Part shown: positions 43,835 through 55,439 of the stretch, one piece after another
Layout: each line of letters begins with the position of its first letter
Position numbering within the stretch: the first letter of the stretch is position 1
Made by a program: the position numbers and the translations under genes
The notes under the pieces: generated by a model
The model's database searches: none
Seen by the model: only the letters and a program-made list of their open reading frames with translations
What the model was told of the DNA's origin: nothing
NCBI GenBank assembly: GCA_947561585.1
Contig: CANNZV010003181.1
Span: 1 to 64,000 of the forward strand
Source: Caprella mutica
Lineage: Eukaryota; Arthropoda; Malacostraca; Amphipoda; Caprellidae
Direction: 5' to 3'
Length of the DNA stretch: 64,000 bases

Positions 43835-45481
43835 TTACAGTGCTGTCAGTTTATTAGTATCTTTTATATATTTTATCAGTATTTCAAATATATTTTTTCT
43901 GACTTCACCTAAGGAGTCATCACCACCAAGCAGGATCTTCAAAGAAGGGTTAAGTATCCCTATCTGACTCAGGCTTAAAAGCATCAGATCTCTCTGTACA
44001 GTGAAACAGCTGCAATGAAGTAAGTAGTGATCAATAGTTTCAGAACACTGGCACTGAGCACATTCACCACTGTCTTCCATATCAAACCTATGAAGATATT
44101 GTTTGACTCCTGCATGCCCCATCCTCAGGCGGTGTATTACCACTTGTTGCCTTCTGCTCTGAAGGTCAGTAATTAATTTAGCACTAGCTACTTTGTCTCT
44201 GACTAAAGACAGGAACAATCCCTTACCGGATGTATTAGTTTCATGTTTCCAATGATTTGTACAAAAAGTTTTGAATTTTTCCTTCAGAATACTGTAATTC
44301 TCCTGTTGGCTCAGATCATACTGCTCACTTCTGTCATTTTCGTGACCCTTGTTAGCAGTTTTATCCGCTATTTCATTCCCCTTAATACCGCAGTGAGCCT
44401 TTACCCAGTGGAGGTGGACTGTCTTCTGTTGATTTAGGGAAAACAGTTGGTTCTTAATATTAGTGACTATGTTTATGTAGGAATCACTGGATGAGCAAAT
44501 CAGCTGTAGTGCTGCTCTGGAGTCTGAAAATATGACTACTTTATCTATGTCCTTATCTAGAATAAACTGAAGAGCCTTTGAAATAGCAAAGAGTTCAGTG
44601 CTGATCACCGAGTGTGCGGGTCTCAGCTTCCAGCAGATTGACAAGTTGTGAAAGGGAGAGTGCAGGCCTGCTGCAGCAGAGTTTCTGGTAGAATCTTTAA
44701 CTTTAGAGCCATCAGTAAACAAAAGTGCAAATCCAATGTAATGATCCTCAGTATATTGCAAAAATGTTTCATTGTTATACACTCTCTCCATAAATTCAGT
44801 TTTGATTACACTGCTTACTGAGCTCCAAGGGGGCCACAAGAAAGAGCATGTGTAGACCCTCTTTATAGGAGGGATGTCATACTGCTGTAGAGAATTGAAA
44901 GCTCTTGATGAAAATGACTTCAAAATCAAGTTCTCCTGACTGATACAGGACTGATCCAGATTTACAGATTTGGTAGTTTCAAACAGTTTTGGTTTGTTTC
45001 TCAGTTTTATCATTTGTTTGATGTTTAGATAGTCTCTGTGTAATGAAAGTGGAGAAACACCTGACTCTGCCTGTAGTGACAGTATTGGAGTGGATCTTCT
45101 GGCACCCAACATTAATCTCATAGCAGAGTTCTGAATGGTGTCCAGTTTCTGCAGATCAGTTTTTGTTGCTGAGCTGTACAAATTACTGCCATAATCAAGT
45201 TTGGACCTTACATATGCTATGAAAAAGTTTTTAAGCACCTGGGAGGAGGCACCCCATGTGGATGATGAAAGAGTTTTCATGAGATCAATCCTCTTTGTGC
45301 AGTCTCTTTTCAGTTCCACAATGTGTGTCTTGAATCTCAGATGGGGAGAATCAAGGTAGAGACCCAGTAATTTCTGTTCTGTTTTGTATGGCATAATTAC
45401 TCCTTTGAGTCTAATTACTGGACATTCAATTCTTTTTGTGGTGAAGTGTTGTACAGCAGATTTTTGAGGATTAATATGTAA
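43835..45481 (-). pseudogene. LINE ORF2, 3' part: RNase H and C-terminal zinc motif
   Basis: Continues in the same frame after an in-frame TGA at 45479-45481; the first Met is at 45394. After the RT thumb region comes RNase H: LLFTDGSKVKDS (first catalytic Asp), STELFAISKALQ (Glu), IFSDSRAALQL (Asp) and HWVKAHCGIKGNEIADKTA (His and Asp). The C-terminus has HRLRMGHAGVKQYL and a C-x2-C-x8-H-x4-C type motif (CAQCQCSETIDHYLLHC), common to I-clade ORF2. Confidence 0.9.
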
Positions 45482-47602
45482 TCACCACTTATCAGCCCAC
45501 TTAGTTATTTCATTAAGGTAAGCTTGCAAAGTCTGTGCAACCAATTTTGGGTCCCTTCCATTGCATGAAGCAGTAATATCATCTGCATATATGTAAAGCT
45601 GTACATGTTCACTCTGGGGGATGTCCATCATCATTAGGTTGAACAGTAATGGGGAAAGTATTGCTCCCTGTGGAGTTCCTGCTGTGATGTGAACAGAGTC
45701 AGATACTTGTCCCTCAACCAAGACTTTAACCTTTCTATTTTGGAAGAAATCGTGCAACCATTTGATTAGATTCCCTCTAATACCTGCCTTGATTAGCTTA
45801 TAGATCAGGCCATCTCCCCATATAGTGTCAAATGCACTTGTCAAATCAATATATGCTACAAGGCAAATCTGTTTAGAATCAAGTGCATCCTTTATATTTT
45901 TTTCAAGCCTTAATAATACATCTTGAGAACTTTGTCCTCTTCGAAAACCACATTGGCTAGGTAGTAGAAGTTTCTGTTTTTCCACAATAAATTCTAGTCT
46001 GTTCTTTATTATCCTTTCTAAGGTTTTACCAATGCAAGAAAGAAGGGCTATGGGTCGATAGGAAGTTACCAGATTCTTTGGCTTACCAGGTTTTGGAATT
46101 GGCAAAACCAATCCCTCTTTCCAGGAGTCAGGAATTTTGCCCAACTGGAAGCTTTGGTTAAATATAGCCAGTAGCTCATCCAGATTTGTTTGCCCAAGGC
46201 ACTTCAGCAGCTTGTAAGGAATGTCATCTAAACCAGGGGAAGAAGAACTTTTGGCTGTATTTAGTGCAGAGATCAGTTCATCAGCAGAAATTTCTTGGTT
46301 GTAGTCATCCTCATTATTTTCTGATGCAGATGTCAGAATGGTGTTGAAGTTAACTAATACATGGTTTGGCTTTGCCTTTCTTGATATTGACTGAAGGTGC
46401 TCAGCAAGATAATTGGCTTTGCATTTAGGCTCAACCAATGTTGTTCCTTCATTGTCAAGGGGACTGTTGTGAGAAATATTGTACCCTTTTATTCCTCTTA
46501 TTTTTCTCCATATCTCTCCAGGAGGTGTATCATGTTTGATATCAGAGATAAACTTTTCAAAACTTTCTTTTTTTTTTGTTTCTTTCAGTTTTGAAAACTC
46601 CTTGGAAATTGACTTGTATAGTTCTATGTTGGATTGTGTCGGATATTTAGTCAACTTTCTTCTTGCTTTTCTAACCTCTGTTACTCTTCTGTCACACTCC
46701 ATGTCCCACCAGATTGCACTTTTACGTAAAACTAATTTACCGCTAGTTTTACCTATGTGTTCTTCAGCGGCAGTGATGACTCTGTCCGTGAAATCTTTAG
46801 ATATACTGTTAATATCACTGGGTTGGTATAATTCTGTAGGAGTGATCCCATTTGAAAAGTTCACAAGATTTTCTTCAGTGATTTTCCATTTCTTCCGTAC
46901 TGATATTTCACTTCTTACCGGCTGCATAGCAATACCTACTTCAATTGGTAGGTGGTCACTCCCGACATCCCCAAGTTGTTTAAGATCAGTTTCAGCACTC
47001 AAATTAGGTGACACTAGACAGAGGTCCAAGCAAGACTGTTTACCAGTGGAAACATCCAAGTGGGTGTAAAAATCAATTGGGTTTATCAGACAAACTTGAG
47101 GCCCTGATAAAAAGTTCTCAATAGCAGTACCTGTGTTATTGGATCTTACACAGTTTGAAGAAAGCAAGTGAGAATGAGCATTGAAGTCACCGATAATAAT
47201 ATATTTATTTCCCAGTTGATTGCAATAATGCTGCATTTCCGCTAAACTAACATCTTTGTTTGGGTTGTAAATATTCAGAACAAGTAACTTTGTACCATTC
47301 CTCATGTGCAAGCAGATGGCCAAATGTTCCAAGACACCAGAGTCAAATGGTGTCAGATCTCTAACAGTAAACTGAACTCCCCTTCTAACCAAGAATCCAA
47401 GACCACCTCCACGACCATTTCTATTTTTCCACTCCGCAATATAATTATGGAATCGAGGCTCATGTTTGTTGATCCATGTTTCTGTGAGTGCCAAGAAATC
47501 TGGTTTCTCTGTATATGCCAAAAGTTTTATATCCCCTAACTTGTTGTTTATACTCCTACAGTTTAACATTATACCCTTCAACTTTCCTTCTGTGGCAGAC
47601 AT
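45482..47602 (-). pseudogene. LINE ORF2, 5' part: endonuclease and reverse transcriptase
   Basis: The segment encodes 706 aa from the ATG at 47602. Endonuclease boxes: MLNCRSINNKLGDIK, LALTETWI (catalytic Glu), IIGDFNAHSHLL and GSDHLPIEV. Reverse-transcriptase boxes: SYRPIALLSCIGKTLERI, QCGFRRGQSSQDV, AYIDLTSAFDTIW (motif A), AGTPQGAILSPLLFNLMM (motif B) and LYIYADDITASC (catalytic ADD). The frame ends at a TGA directly after KWADKW. Its ATG overlaps the ORF1 stop as TAATG, suggesting ORF2 is made by termination-reinitiation. Confidence 0.95.
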
Positions 47603-49422
47603 TATTTGTTCTTCTTTTTCCTCCTTTTACCCTTCTGGCCGTTTTTATTACTGTCACCATTAGAGTTTACTTTTCTTTTTGTTGATTGACCTGCACCTGC
47701 TATTGGGAAGATTTGTGATTTATCTCCTGAGGCTATAAGCTGTTCTTCATCATCACTGTCACTTATTACCCCTTCCTCCACAGATTCCTCAGTGTCAGTT
47801 TCGTGGGGCACTTCTCTGGTGGCACTACCATTTGATTCATGTACATTCCTCTCTACCTGGTGATTTTTATCAATTTTAAATACATGGTGTAGTGCCTTCT
47901 CTATGAGTGAGGCCTGTGTGCTCTTGTTTTCACTGGCTATATTATTTTGGAATAAGACTGTCAATAATTGTTGTAGTTTTCCAAGGAAATCTGTACTATA
48001 GCAATCTATTTCTTTGTTTTGTTTTTCTTCAGTTTGTGTGCTCATATTGGTGGTTTGTTTGGGTTCAGTAAAAGCTTGTGCCGAAGATTTAACTTTGCTC
48101 TGACCTGAGATCACCATGTCTCTATATGAGAATTTCAAATGCTCTGTGTTTTGTTGCTGGTTTGGCATAGAATTGCTTTCTTGGTGCTCATTATTTACGT
48201 ACTCTCTTGCTTTCTTATAGGTTAGATTTTTCTTTGTTTTGATTGTTTCTACTTTTTTTGCCAAATTATAATGTGGACATTCTCTAGAATTAGCCTTGTG
48301 TGTGCCTTGACAATTGACACATTTATAATCCTCGGGGCTTTTGTTGCAGTCTGTCTCAGAGTGGTTTTCTCCACAGAGACGACACTGTATTTTGCTGCGG
48401 CAGCTACCAGCCATGTGACCTAATCGTTGGCAGTTGAAACATCTTCGTGGTTCATTTATAAAAGGTCTTACTTTATAATGTCTATGCCCCAGTACTACTC
48501 CTTGTGGTAAGTCTCCTTCAAATGTGATCTTAATAGATGGAGAGTCAATTAGATTTCCTGACTGATCCCTCTTCTTCAGCCTTATCACATCTACTATTTC
48601 AGTATCATTGAGTGTATGCATCATTGACTTCAATTCTTCTATACTGGCTTCTGGGCTAATGGGAGATAAAACTCCATGCTTATATCTGTCAGAGTTTGGT
48701 AAATTACATGTAACTTCCCAATTACCAATCTTGGTGACTTCTAATAGTTCTTTTATCTCTGGTCTACTTATCTCTTCCAGCTCAACAACAGTGAGGCCCA
48801 ATCTCCAGTTAGTACGTAGTTTGAATCCAGCTCTATCACGAAATCTCCCAAATTTACTATTAGAAAAACCTCTGTCAAATTTGACAGGATTTTGTATCAT
48901 CTCCGATCCATCAGGACCGTTTGGTTTTATTAGAATAACCACTCTTTGTCCACTGCTTTCTAGAGTATGATTAATTGGAAGAGATTTGAAATTTGCCTGT
49001 AATTGTGGCAATTGAGTTATTTGAGTATTCCTTTTTCTAGCAGGCATTTCAGGGTTTGTCAAAATCAAGTCACCACTGTCACCTACTGGCTGTGATTGTG
49101 AAGGGAACAACTGGGTCTCCTGGACCATGCTGCACTGAAGTGGGGTCACTGGGGTGTTGTGACTGTTGTCATGATCATTTTGTAGATGTTTGAGCCTATA
49201 TGATTGTTCTTTTTCTCTCAGATTTAGCCTGCCTTGGACCTCTCCAAAAAACATGTCAGGTGTGCCTCTAGCCAGAATTTGTTCATTTACATTTGCATTG
49301 TGGTCAGTTGCTTGTGTTTGGACAATTTGAGTAAACTGGGTTTCAGGAACTGGTTCTGGGGTTCCTGATGCCAAAATCAGTTGACTAAGACCAGGCTGTC
49401 CACTAGGTAGCTCATCATCCAT
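47602..49422 (-). CDS. LINE ORF1 (Gag-like) with zinc knuckles
   Basis: The uninterrupted frame encodes 606 aa. A disordered N-terminal third is followed by a conserved central domain (RAGFKLRTNWRLGLTVVELE ... IRLKKRDQSGN ... FEGDLPQGVVLGHRHYKVR) and three CCHC knuckles in a row: CFNCQRLGHMAGSC, CRLCGENHSETDC and CVNCQGTHKANSREC. This is the ORF1 layout of I/Jockey-type LINEs; the protein coats the element RNA. The C-terminus is acidic, then Lys/Arg-rich (KRKVNSNGDSNKNGQKGKRR), like a nuclear-localisation signal. The stop codon shares a base with the ORF2 start. Confidence 0.93.
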   Translation of the reverse strand: MDDELPSGQPGLSQLILASGTPEPVPETQFTQIVQTQATDHNANVNEQILARGTPDMFFGEVQGRLNLREKEQSYRLKHLQNDHDNSHNTPVTPLQCSMVQETQLFPSQSQPVGDSGDLILTNPEMPARKRNTQITQLPQLQANFKSLPINHTLESSGQRVVILIKPNGPDGSEMIQNPVKFDRGFSNSKFGRFRDRAGFKLRTNWRLGLTVVELEEISRPEIKELLEVTKIGNWEVTCNLPNSDRYKHGVLSPISPEASIEELKSMMHTLNDTEIVDVIRLKKRDQSGNLIDSPSIKITFEGDLPQGVVLGHRHYKVRPFINEPRRCFNCQRLGHMAGSCRSKIQCRLCGENHSETDCNKSPEDYKCVNCQGTHKANSRECPHYNLAKKVETIKTKKNLTYKKAREYVNNEHQESNSMPNQQQNTEHLKFSYRDMVISGQSKVKSSAQAFTEPKQTTNMSTQTEEKQNKEIDCYSTDFLGKLQQLLTVLFQNNIASENKSTQASLIEKALHHVFKIDKNHQVERNVHESNGSATREVPHETDTEESVEEGVISDSDDEEQLIASGDKSQIFPIAGAGQSTKRKVNSNGDSNKNGQKGKRRKKKNK

Positions 49423-49859
49423 CTCTCAAGTAGGTTTAAGGAGATCTGCTCTAGGCAGACCTACCTCTTGAAAGAAGAAAGTGGATGCAAAGCTAAGCAG
49501 TCAGTGGGGATTCTGGGGAATGATAAACAGGCAGAGTGAGAAAGAAAGAAAGAAAAAAAAAAAACTCCTAGTATGAATGGATCACCCTCTCTAGCTTTGA
49601 TCTAGAGAGGAGACCAGATATAGGAAATTTTCCTGCTCTGCGATAGTTGTCAACTTGTTCAAGAAAAGGAAGAAGAAAATGATGAATTTTCGATTCTTAA
49701 AGAAAAGAAAAGCCGGTTCAGAATATTCTTAACCAAATATAAGCATCAGCTTATATTTCTTTTCACTGTTCAGGAGCAGCAACGGTAAAGCGTTCACTGC
49801 AAGAGGGATACACCTTTTTCTTTATACAAGTCATTTTGGCGTACACGCTAACGGAACTG
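49423..49859 (-). promoter_or_regulatory. 5' leader of the I-like LINE with presumed internal promoter
   Basis: This 437-bp non-coding leader lies between the target duplication and ORF1 and is bounded by an initiator-like TCAGTT at its first bases. Promoter activity is inferred from the family. Confidence 0.5.
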
Positions 49860-49872
49860 AAGTTCTTATTTA
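49860..49872. repeat. Target-site duplication of the I-like LINE (5' side)
   Basis: AAGTTCTTATTTA, exact repeat of 42968-42980. Confidence 0.93.
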
Positions 49873-49983
49873 AAAATAACAGAAACACCATGATGTGACG
49901 TCATTCGGTCACGTGACTCACGTCTTTGTAGTATTTTCGGATGTTCCAATATTGTACTTAGTATACTTGTCTATCTATTTACT

Positions 49984-52015
49984 ATGGTTTCACTTGCTCT
50001 TCAGTTAATAAATTTATTAAGATTTCCCAGAAGGAGGCCCATAACACAAATTATAATATCAAGATATGGACGCGAAACTTTAAAACTATTTCGGAACTTA
50101 GAAAAAGATGAATGGAAATTCAAGAAAAACAATATGGATATCTACTTTTTGGAAACTTGCAAAGAAAATAGTTTAACTCCAAAATTTCTACACTTTAAGT
50201 TATACAGAGGACATTCGAAACACCGAGCAGTATGAAAATTTTCAGCAGCTACTTCTGGATAAAGAAATAGATTCGAAATTATCTTCAAAGGATAGACTTA
50301 ATGATAATAGGAATAATAGTTTAAATTTGTTACGCCAATCAACATCATGGCTTGACTTCAATCACTTCATCAGTCTTATAAATAGCAACTGCGAAAAGAA
50401 ACTAAAGAAAGATGAGGAGACCCATCACAATAAACTGTTCAACCTTGGGTTACTTCATAAAGTCAACCGACTGGATCCCCACAAACTTATTTTCAACTAT
50501 TCCGACAAAATTTTAACCAAAGATGAAATTGATTGCCTCTGTCATGGGCTAAAATTTGCTCTTCCACCAAAGAAAATTGATTATTATAAATGGTTTTTGT
50601 CATTTGAAAAGCTTAGTTACAAATTGAAGAATTTACCCATTTTCGACTCAACTGGTGACGGACTTAACATTATTAGAAGTGGATTAAAATCAATTGCTTT
50701 CAAATATTTCTACGGCTACAAACCATCTCTAAATTATCTACAGAACAAATTCTATGAAACTCTAAAAAATTAGAGACGGGATGACAATATCATCATTTTA
50801 AAACCTGATAAAGAGAATGGTATTGTAATTTTGAACAAAACTGATTACAACCAGAAAATGAATACTATTTTAGTAGATAGATCAAAATTTAAGAATGTAC
50901 AAGAAAATTGGTTAAAAGAAATAATCAAACAAGAAGATAAAATTAACAGGCTAGCTACTAAATGAAAGAATACGAAAGAAATTAATAATGATCAATATGA
51001 TTATCTGCACTGTTCAGGATCTAAACCAGGAGTACTTTACGGACTACCGAAAGTATACAAAATTGGGGCACCACTGCGACCTATTCTTTCGGCCATAGGG
51101 ACTTCAGGATACAATATTGCAAAGTTTCTCCTACCTTTTTTAAAACCCATCACCACCAATCAGTACACAGTTCAGGACTCGTTCTCTTTTGTTAAAGAAA
51201 TTACTAATATCAAGAATTCACACTCATTATTTATGGCTAGCTTTGACATCAAATCTCTTTTCACCAATATACCTCTAGATGAAACCATAGAAACTGCTAC
51301 CTCCTCTCTCTAATTGGACCCGATGGAGTCTCCCAGCTTGTCTTCCTGTTTCTTCAAGCAGTTGCTTGAGCTCGCTGTTAAGAATGTCCTCTTCCTTTTC
51401 AATGGTAAGTTATTTTCCCAATTTGATGGTGTAGGTATGGGAAATCCTCTTGGTCCCACTCTTGCGAATGTCTTTTTATGTTTTCATGAACAGCGATGGC
51501 TAGATGAAACCTAAATTGTATTGTCGATATGTAGAAGATATTTTTCTACTTTTTTCTGATAAATCTCATGTAGATCTTTTTTATAACTATTTGGACTCAA
51601 AGCATTCTAGTATTAAATTTACATCAGATATTGAGAAAAACAACTCACTATATTTTTTGGATGTTGACATTAGTCGTAATGATAATAGTTTCTCTACTAG
51701 AGTTTATCGTAAAAAGACAATCACGGGATTGGGGTTAAGATTTGACTCTTTCATACCGACATTATATAAAGTTAATTAAATTACTTGTCTTGTTCATAGA
51801 GCGTATGCGATTTGCTCGAATTATATAGATTTTGATGTCGAACTATCACACTTGCGTAAATTTTTCTCTGGTAATCGTTATCCCAATACTTATTTGATAA
51901 ATTTGTCTCTAAATATTTAAATTCAATTCATACTCCACTTAAGCGTAAAATAACAGTTCCTAAATTTGATATTTTCGTATCCCTTCCTTATTTGGGTGAT
52001 TCAAGCATTAAATGT
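49984..52015 (+). pseudogene. Penelope-like reverse transcriptase
   Basis: Several stops and shifts break the frame (near 50235, 50773, 50965, 51312, 51514 and 51779). Blocks in order: HHNKLFNLGLLHKVN and LGLKFALPP-like (N-terminal region); IIILKPDKENGIVILNK; LYGLPKVYK; FDIKSLFTNIPLDETI (motif A); FDGVGMGNPLGPTLANVFL (motif B); RYVEDIFLLF (motif C, with the first catalytic position Glu instead of the usual Asp); LYFLDVDISR. These are diagnostic of Penelope-like RTs, which are related to telomerase. The linker VSLPYLGDSSIKCKKEL that normally leads to a GIY-YIG endonuclease is present, but the nuclease is absent. Confidence 0.9.
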
Positions 52016-52029
52016 AAAAAAGAACTTAA

Positions 52030-52162
52030 TTCATCTGTTATTGAAATGGTAATTGAGATGTGGTTTGAATGTGATATATTACACATGGTTAACATCGGTT
52101 ATTGAAATGGTAATTGACATGTGGTTGTAATGTGGTAAATTACACATGGTTAACTTCTGTTA
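52030..52162 (+). repeat. About 60-bp repeats at the end of the Penelope-like frame
   Basis: Two units of the TGTTATTGAAATGGTAATTG / CATGTGG family, same as 29668-30070 and 32100-32312. Confidence 0.85.
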
Positions 52163-52575
52163 CTTTTGAACTCTAAATACAATTATGTGAAAGAGGACGA
52201 TCAATCTATTCAATGTATAATTACAGTAGAACTCCACTATAGTCAACTCCTGTATAGTGAACCATCCTGTTTAGTAGAACCCTGTTTAGCGAACTAACTT
52301 CTATAGTCAAAATAATTAGTTTAGTTTGCCACAAATTGCCTTGTTTTCTATGAATATCTATATAGTAAATTAGTTGTATTCAATGAAAGTTCTTCCAGTA
52401 TAAATTTTCTTTAATGAAGTCATGTGTAGTGATCCGTTCTGATATTTAGAGTACTGAGAAATTCAATACACTGAATAATGAATATATTTGAAAAAAAAGA
52501 AGAAATTTTTTTTATGTAGTCTGCCATGATAATGCTAGTTTTCTATACAACTCTTATATCATCTACACTCTACAG

Positions 52576-53193
52576 CAAGGGTGGGCAAATGCAGCACTCA
52601 TTGCTATTTTGCCACTCAGAGCAGCACTCGTGCCCACCAGGGAAAAGGTGCTTTATTTTCTTCCGAAGAAAATTTTAGAGTATTTAGCCCTGACTGCTTT
52701 ATAAATTACAAGGAGGATGGTAAGCTAATTGAAGAACAAATTATTTGTAATTACCTTGATACTTTGATAGTTAATTTTATACGTTAATAAGGTATTTTGG
52801 TACCCTTACACTGGTAAGAATTTGTGCAATCATTTTTAATTTCTTTTTTTAATAAGTTGGGAAGCAATTGTCATTTAACCTGTGATTTTATGAATTAGTT
52901 ATTAAATTTTCCATTACTTGAATGCAAAACAACTTATTTTTGTTTTTATTGTGAAAAAATGAAAATTATAATTATGTATCATTTATTAATTGCTTTCAAT
53001 TCAGATAATAAATATACTACAAATATTTATGTTCCAAATATGTACGATTGTACGTACCTCAATCAAATCTATCCCCCCTCCTCTCATTTTAATTACTCGG
53101 TATCCCCTGTAATTTAAGAAACTAAAAGAAAATGGTAACGGCACTGTTATTCCATATTTCGGCAATGAAAAACACAACATGTGCCCACCCCTG
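52576..53193. mobile_element. hAT MITE, 618 bp, nested in the Penelope-like tail
   Basis: Ends CAAGGGTGGGCA and TGCCCACCCCTG form hAT-type inverted repeats (CAGGGGTGGGCA). The 8-bp target duplication is CTCTACAG (52568-52575) and CTCTAAAG (53194-53201), with one mismatch. The uninterrupted version of the site is present at about 30475-30482 in the other Penelope-like copy, which proves the insertion. A 68-codon frame inside has no recognisable motif. Confidence 0.95.
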
Positions 53194-53265
53194 CTCTAAA
53201 GTGAAGTAAATCATCTGAAGTGAATATAAATTTATTATTTATAACTTTAAAAAGCTACTTCTATC

Positions 53266-53348
53266 ATGTCCAGGATGGCTCAGAGGATATGTCGCAGATT
53301 CAAAACAACAACAAACTACAGGGACCCTAGTTCGATTCCGGAAACACC
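53266..53348 (+). other. tRNA-like stretch in the Penelope-like tail, second copy
   Basis: A-box-like TGGCTCAGAGGATAT and B-box-like AGTTCGATTCC are 50 bp apart. It matches 30594-30672 and continues into identical flanking sequence (CACCACTTCATTTCTTTCCC), so it travels with the element. Confidence 0.45.
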
Positions 53349-53504
53349 ACTTCATTTCTTTCCCCATTTCTTCCAATTTAATTTGCATATAACAATGTGT
53401 AACATTAAACTAAATTATATACAGACGAATTACATATACACTATATACAGAAAAGTAAGAAATGGCAATAAAATTAGTATGATCTTTTTGATTTATTGAC
53501 ACAT

Positions 53505-54125
53505 GGTACTGATGTGTGTTACACATGGTACTGATATGTGTTACATATGGTAAAGATATGGGTAACATATGGTATTGATATGTGTTACATATGGTAAAGA
53601 TATGGGTAACATATGGTACAGATATGGGTAACATATGGTATTGATATGGGTAACATATGGTACAGATATGGATAACATACATATGGTATTGATATGGGTA
53701 ACATATGGTACAGATATGGGTAACATATGATTTTGATATGGGTAACATATGATTTTGATATGGGTAACATATGGTACAGATATTGGTAACATATGGTACA
53801 GATATGGGTAACATATGGTACAGATATGGGTAACATATGGTACAGATATGGGTAACATATGGTACAGATATGGGTAACATATGGTACAGATATGGGTAAC
53901 ATATGGTACAGATATGGGTAACATATGGTACAGATATGGGTAACATATGGTACAGATATGGGTAACATATTGTACAGATATGGATAACATATGGTACAGA
54001 TATGGGTAACATATGGTACAGATATGAGTAACATATGGTACTGATATGGGTAATATATGGTACAGATATGGGTAACATATGGTATTGATATGGTTAACAT
54101 ATGGTACAGATATGTGTTACACATG
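53505..54125. repeat. 22-bp tandem array
   Basis: About 27 units of CATATGGTACAGATATGGGT plus AA. It is the counterpart of the array at 30810-31685 but with a different dominant unit. Frames on the minus strand (repeats of THICTICYPYLYHM type) are shadows. Confidence 0.95.
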
Positions 54126-54335
54126 GTACTGATAAGTGGTTTTGTTATGGTTAACATGTGTATTCCATATGTTATACATGTGGCAAAACCACATGTATAA
54201 CATATCGTCAAGGTTCCAAAAATCAACATTGTAACCACATTGTTATAATGTGGACATAACCACATGGTATACATGTGGAAATGTTTGCAGGGTATATCTA
54301 TATAGAATTAGATTAAATTGAATCACAGTAACTAA

Positions 54336-54527
54336 AGGCCTTGTTACACGTTGCGAGTTACTGTTGTGACAGTAGACAGCATCTGTCCACTGTACTCGCA
54401 TGCCAGTAGCTCAATGTTCATAGCATTGAATTTCCATGACAGTTACTCGACTAATGCGGTCACACTGTGCAAGTAGCTGTACTACAGTAATTTTGGCTTG
54501 GCCAACTCGCACCGTGTAACAAGTCCT
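54336..54527. mobile_element. Harbinger-like MITE, 192 bp, TAA target duplication
   Basis: Ends AGGCCTTGTTACACGTTGCG and, reversed, AGGACTTGTTACACGGTGCG form about 24-bp inverted repeats. TAA occurs on both sides (54333-54335 and 54528-54530), the 3-bp target typical of PIF/Harbinger elements. Confidence 0.85.
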
Positions 54528-54530
54528 TAA

Positions 54531-55430
54531 CTAATCGATCACAATATATGGCCAATAGTAAAACCTGCGTGGGTTATACTGAGTTCCTACCACAATATCT
54601 CCAGAAGAACTTTATAGTGCGTATTGAACTATATTTATTACTATCTTTTACTTTATCACATATACTAGTGTAATGTACGTTTGTAGGCATTTCAATTGGA
54701 TTTCTGTTACATATTGTTATGTTTATAATTCATTTATTCCCATTTAATATGTATACAACAATGTGTACCATTAATCCAATTGATATGCCCCCAAACTTAC
54801 ATTGCACTATATGTAATAAATTAGAAGTTGGTAATAAGTACATTTCGATATTTTAACTTTCTTCTGGAAATATATCTTCAATATTGATATGTATTTGATA
54901 TCGTATTTTCTGTCTATGTCATTTCTAAACTCTTTTGTTTATATTGCTTTTTTATTTAGTTGCTAATCTATTGCTAATCTAATAATGTATCTGAACGATG
55001 TGTTGTCTCTTTTTGGTTACTATTTTAGAAATAATAAATGAAGATTTTATGCGTCATTTAGAAAGAGTTCTGATCACTACGGGGAAACAGGTGATCGTAG
55101 CGATTTATTGGAGTTGGAATTAGATTATGTGATTGGTGTCAGCACGGTCAAATTAATACAAATCGAAACTGCAAATTTGAAATTGTAAACAGGATTCCAA
55201 AAAATTCTTACAATCTAGCTCATTATATAATGTTAAACACATTCCAAATGCAGACCACAATAATGTTTTCTCCTATGACGGTTAGTAAAGACTAAAAATA
55301 TTAGAGTAAAAATCGTTGCGTGTAAATACTGTCTGAATCATCTGATAAATTGTTACAATCTCTGTGTTCAACCTAAGCTTCAATTTATCGTAGCGTGTAA
55401 ACGTGGCTTGATACCATCAGTATCGATTTT
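54531..55430. other. Intergenic DNA, no gene recognised
   Basis: AT-rich, no coding motif seen. Confidence 0.4.
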
Positions 55431-55439
55431 ACGTTTAAA

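Larger units (their letters stand above)
42981..49859 (-). mobile_element. Full-length I-clade LINE retrotransposon
   Basis: A 6.9-kb element bounded by the 13-bp duplication AAGTTCTTATTTA and ending (minus strand) in an A-rich tail at about 42981-43002. It has a 430-bp 5' leader, ORF1 with zinc knuckles and ORF2 with endonuclease, reverse transcriptase and RNase H; the RNase H places it in the I superfamily. One in-frame stop interrupts ORF2. The first element base forms CAGTTCC, reading TCAGTT with the target T, similar to an arthropod initiator, as expected for an internal promoter. Confidence 0.95.
49975..54287 (+). mobile_element. Penelope-like element lacking its GIY-YIG nuclease, with long repeat-rich tail
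   Basis: A degraded Penelope-type reverse transcriptase (49984-52015) is followed by 60-bp repeats (52030-52160), a GTGAACC-rich block, a nested hAT MITE, a tRNA-like stretch and a 22-bp array, ending with GGAAATGTTTGCAGGG. The same RT-to-repeat junction is present in the other copy (32312), so the two derive from one rearranged, still mobile ancestor. Confidence 0.82.

Noticed and set aside
53410..54274. Frames of 149-229 codons rich in THICTICYPYLYHM-like repeats
   Set aside because: They are translations of the 22-bp array in three frames; no start context or flanking domain supports a protein.
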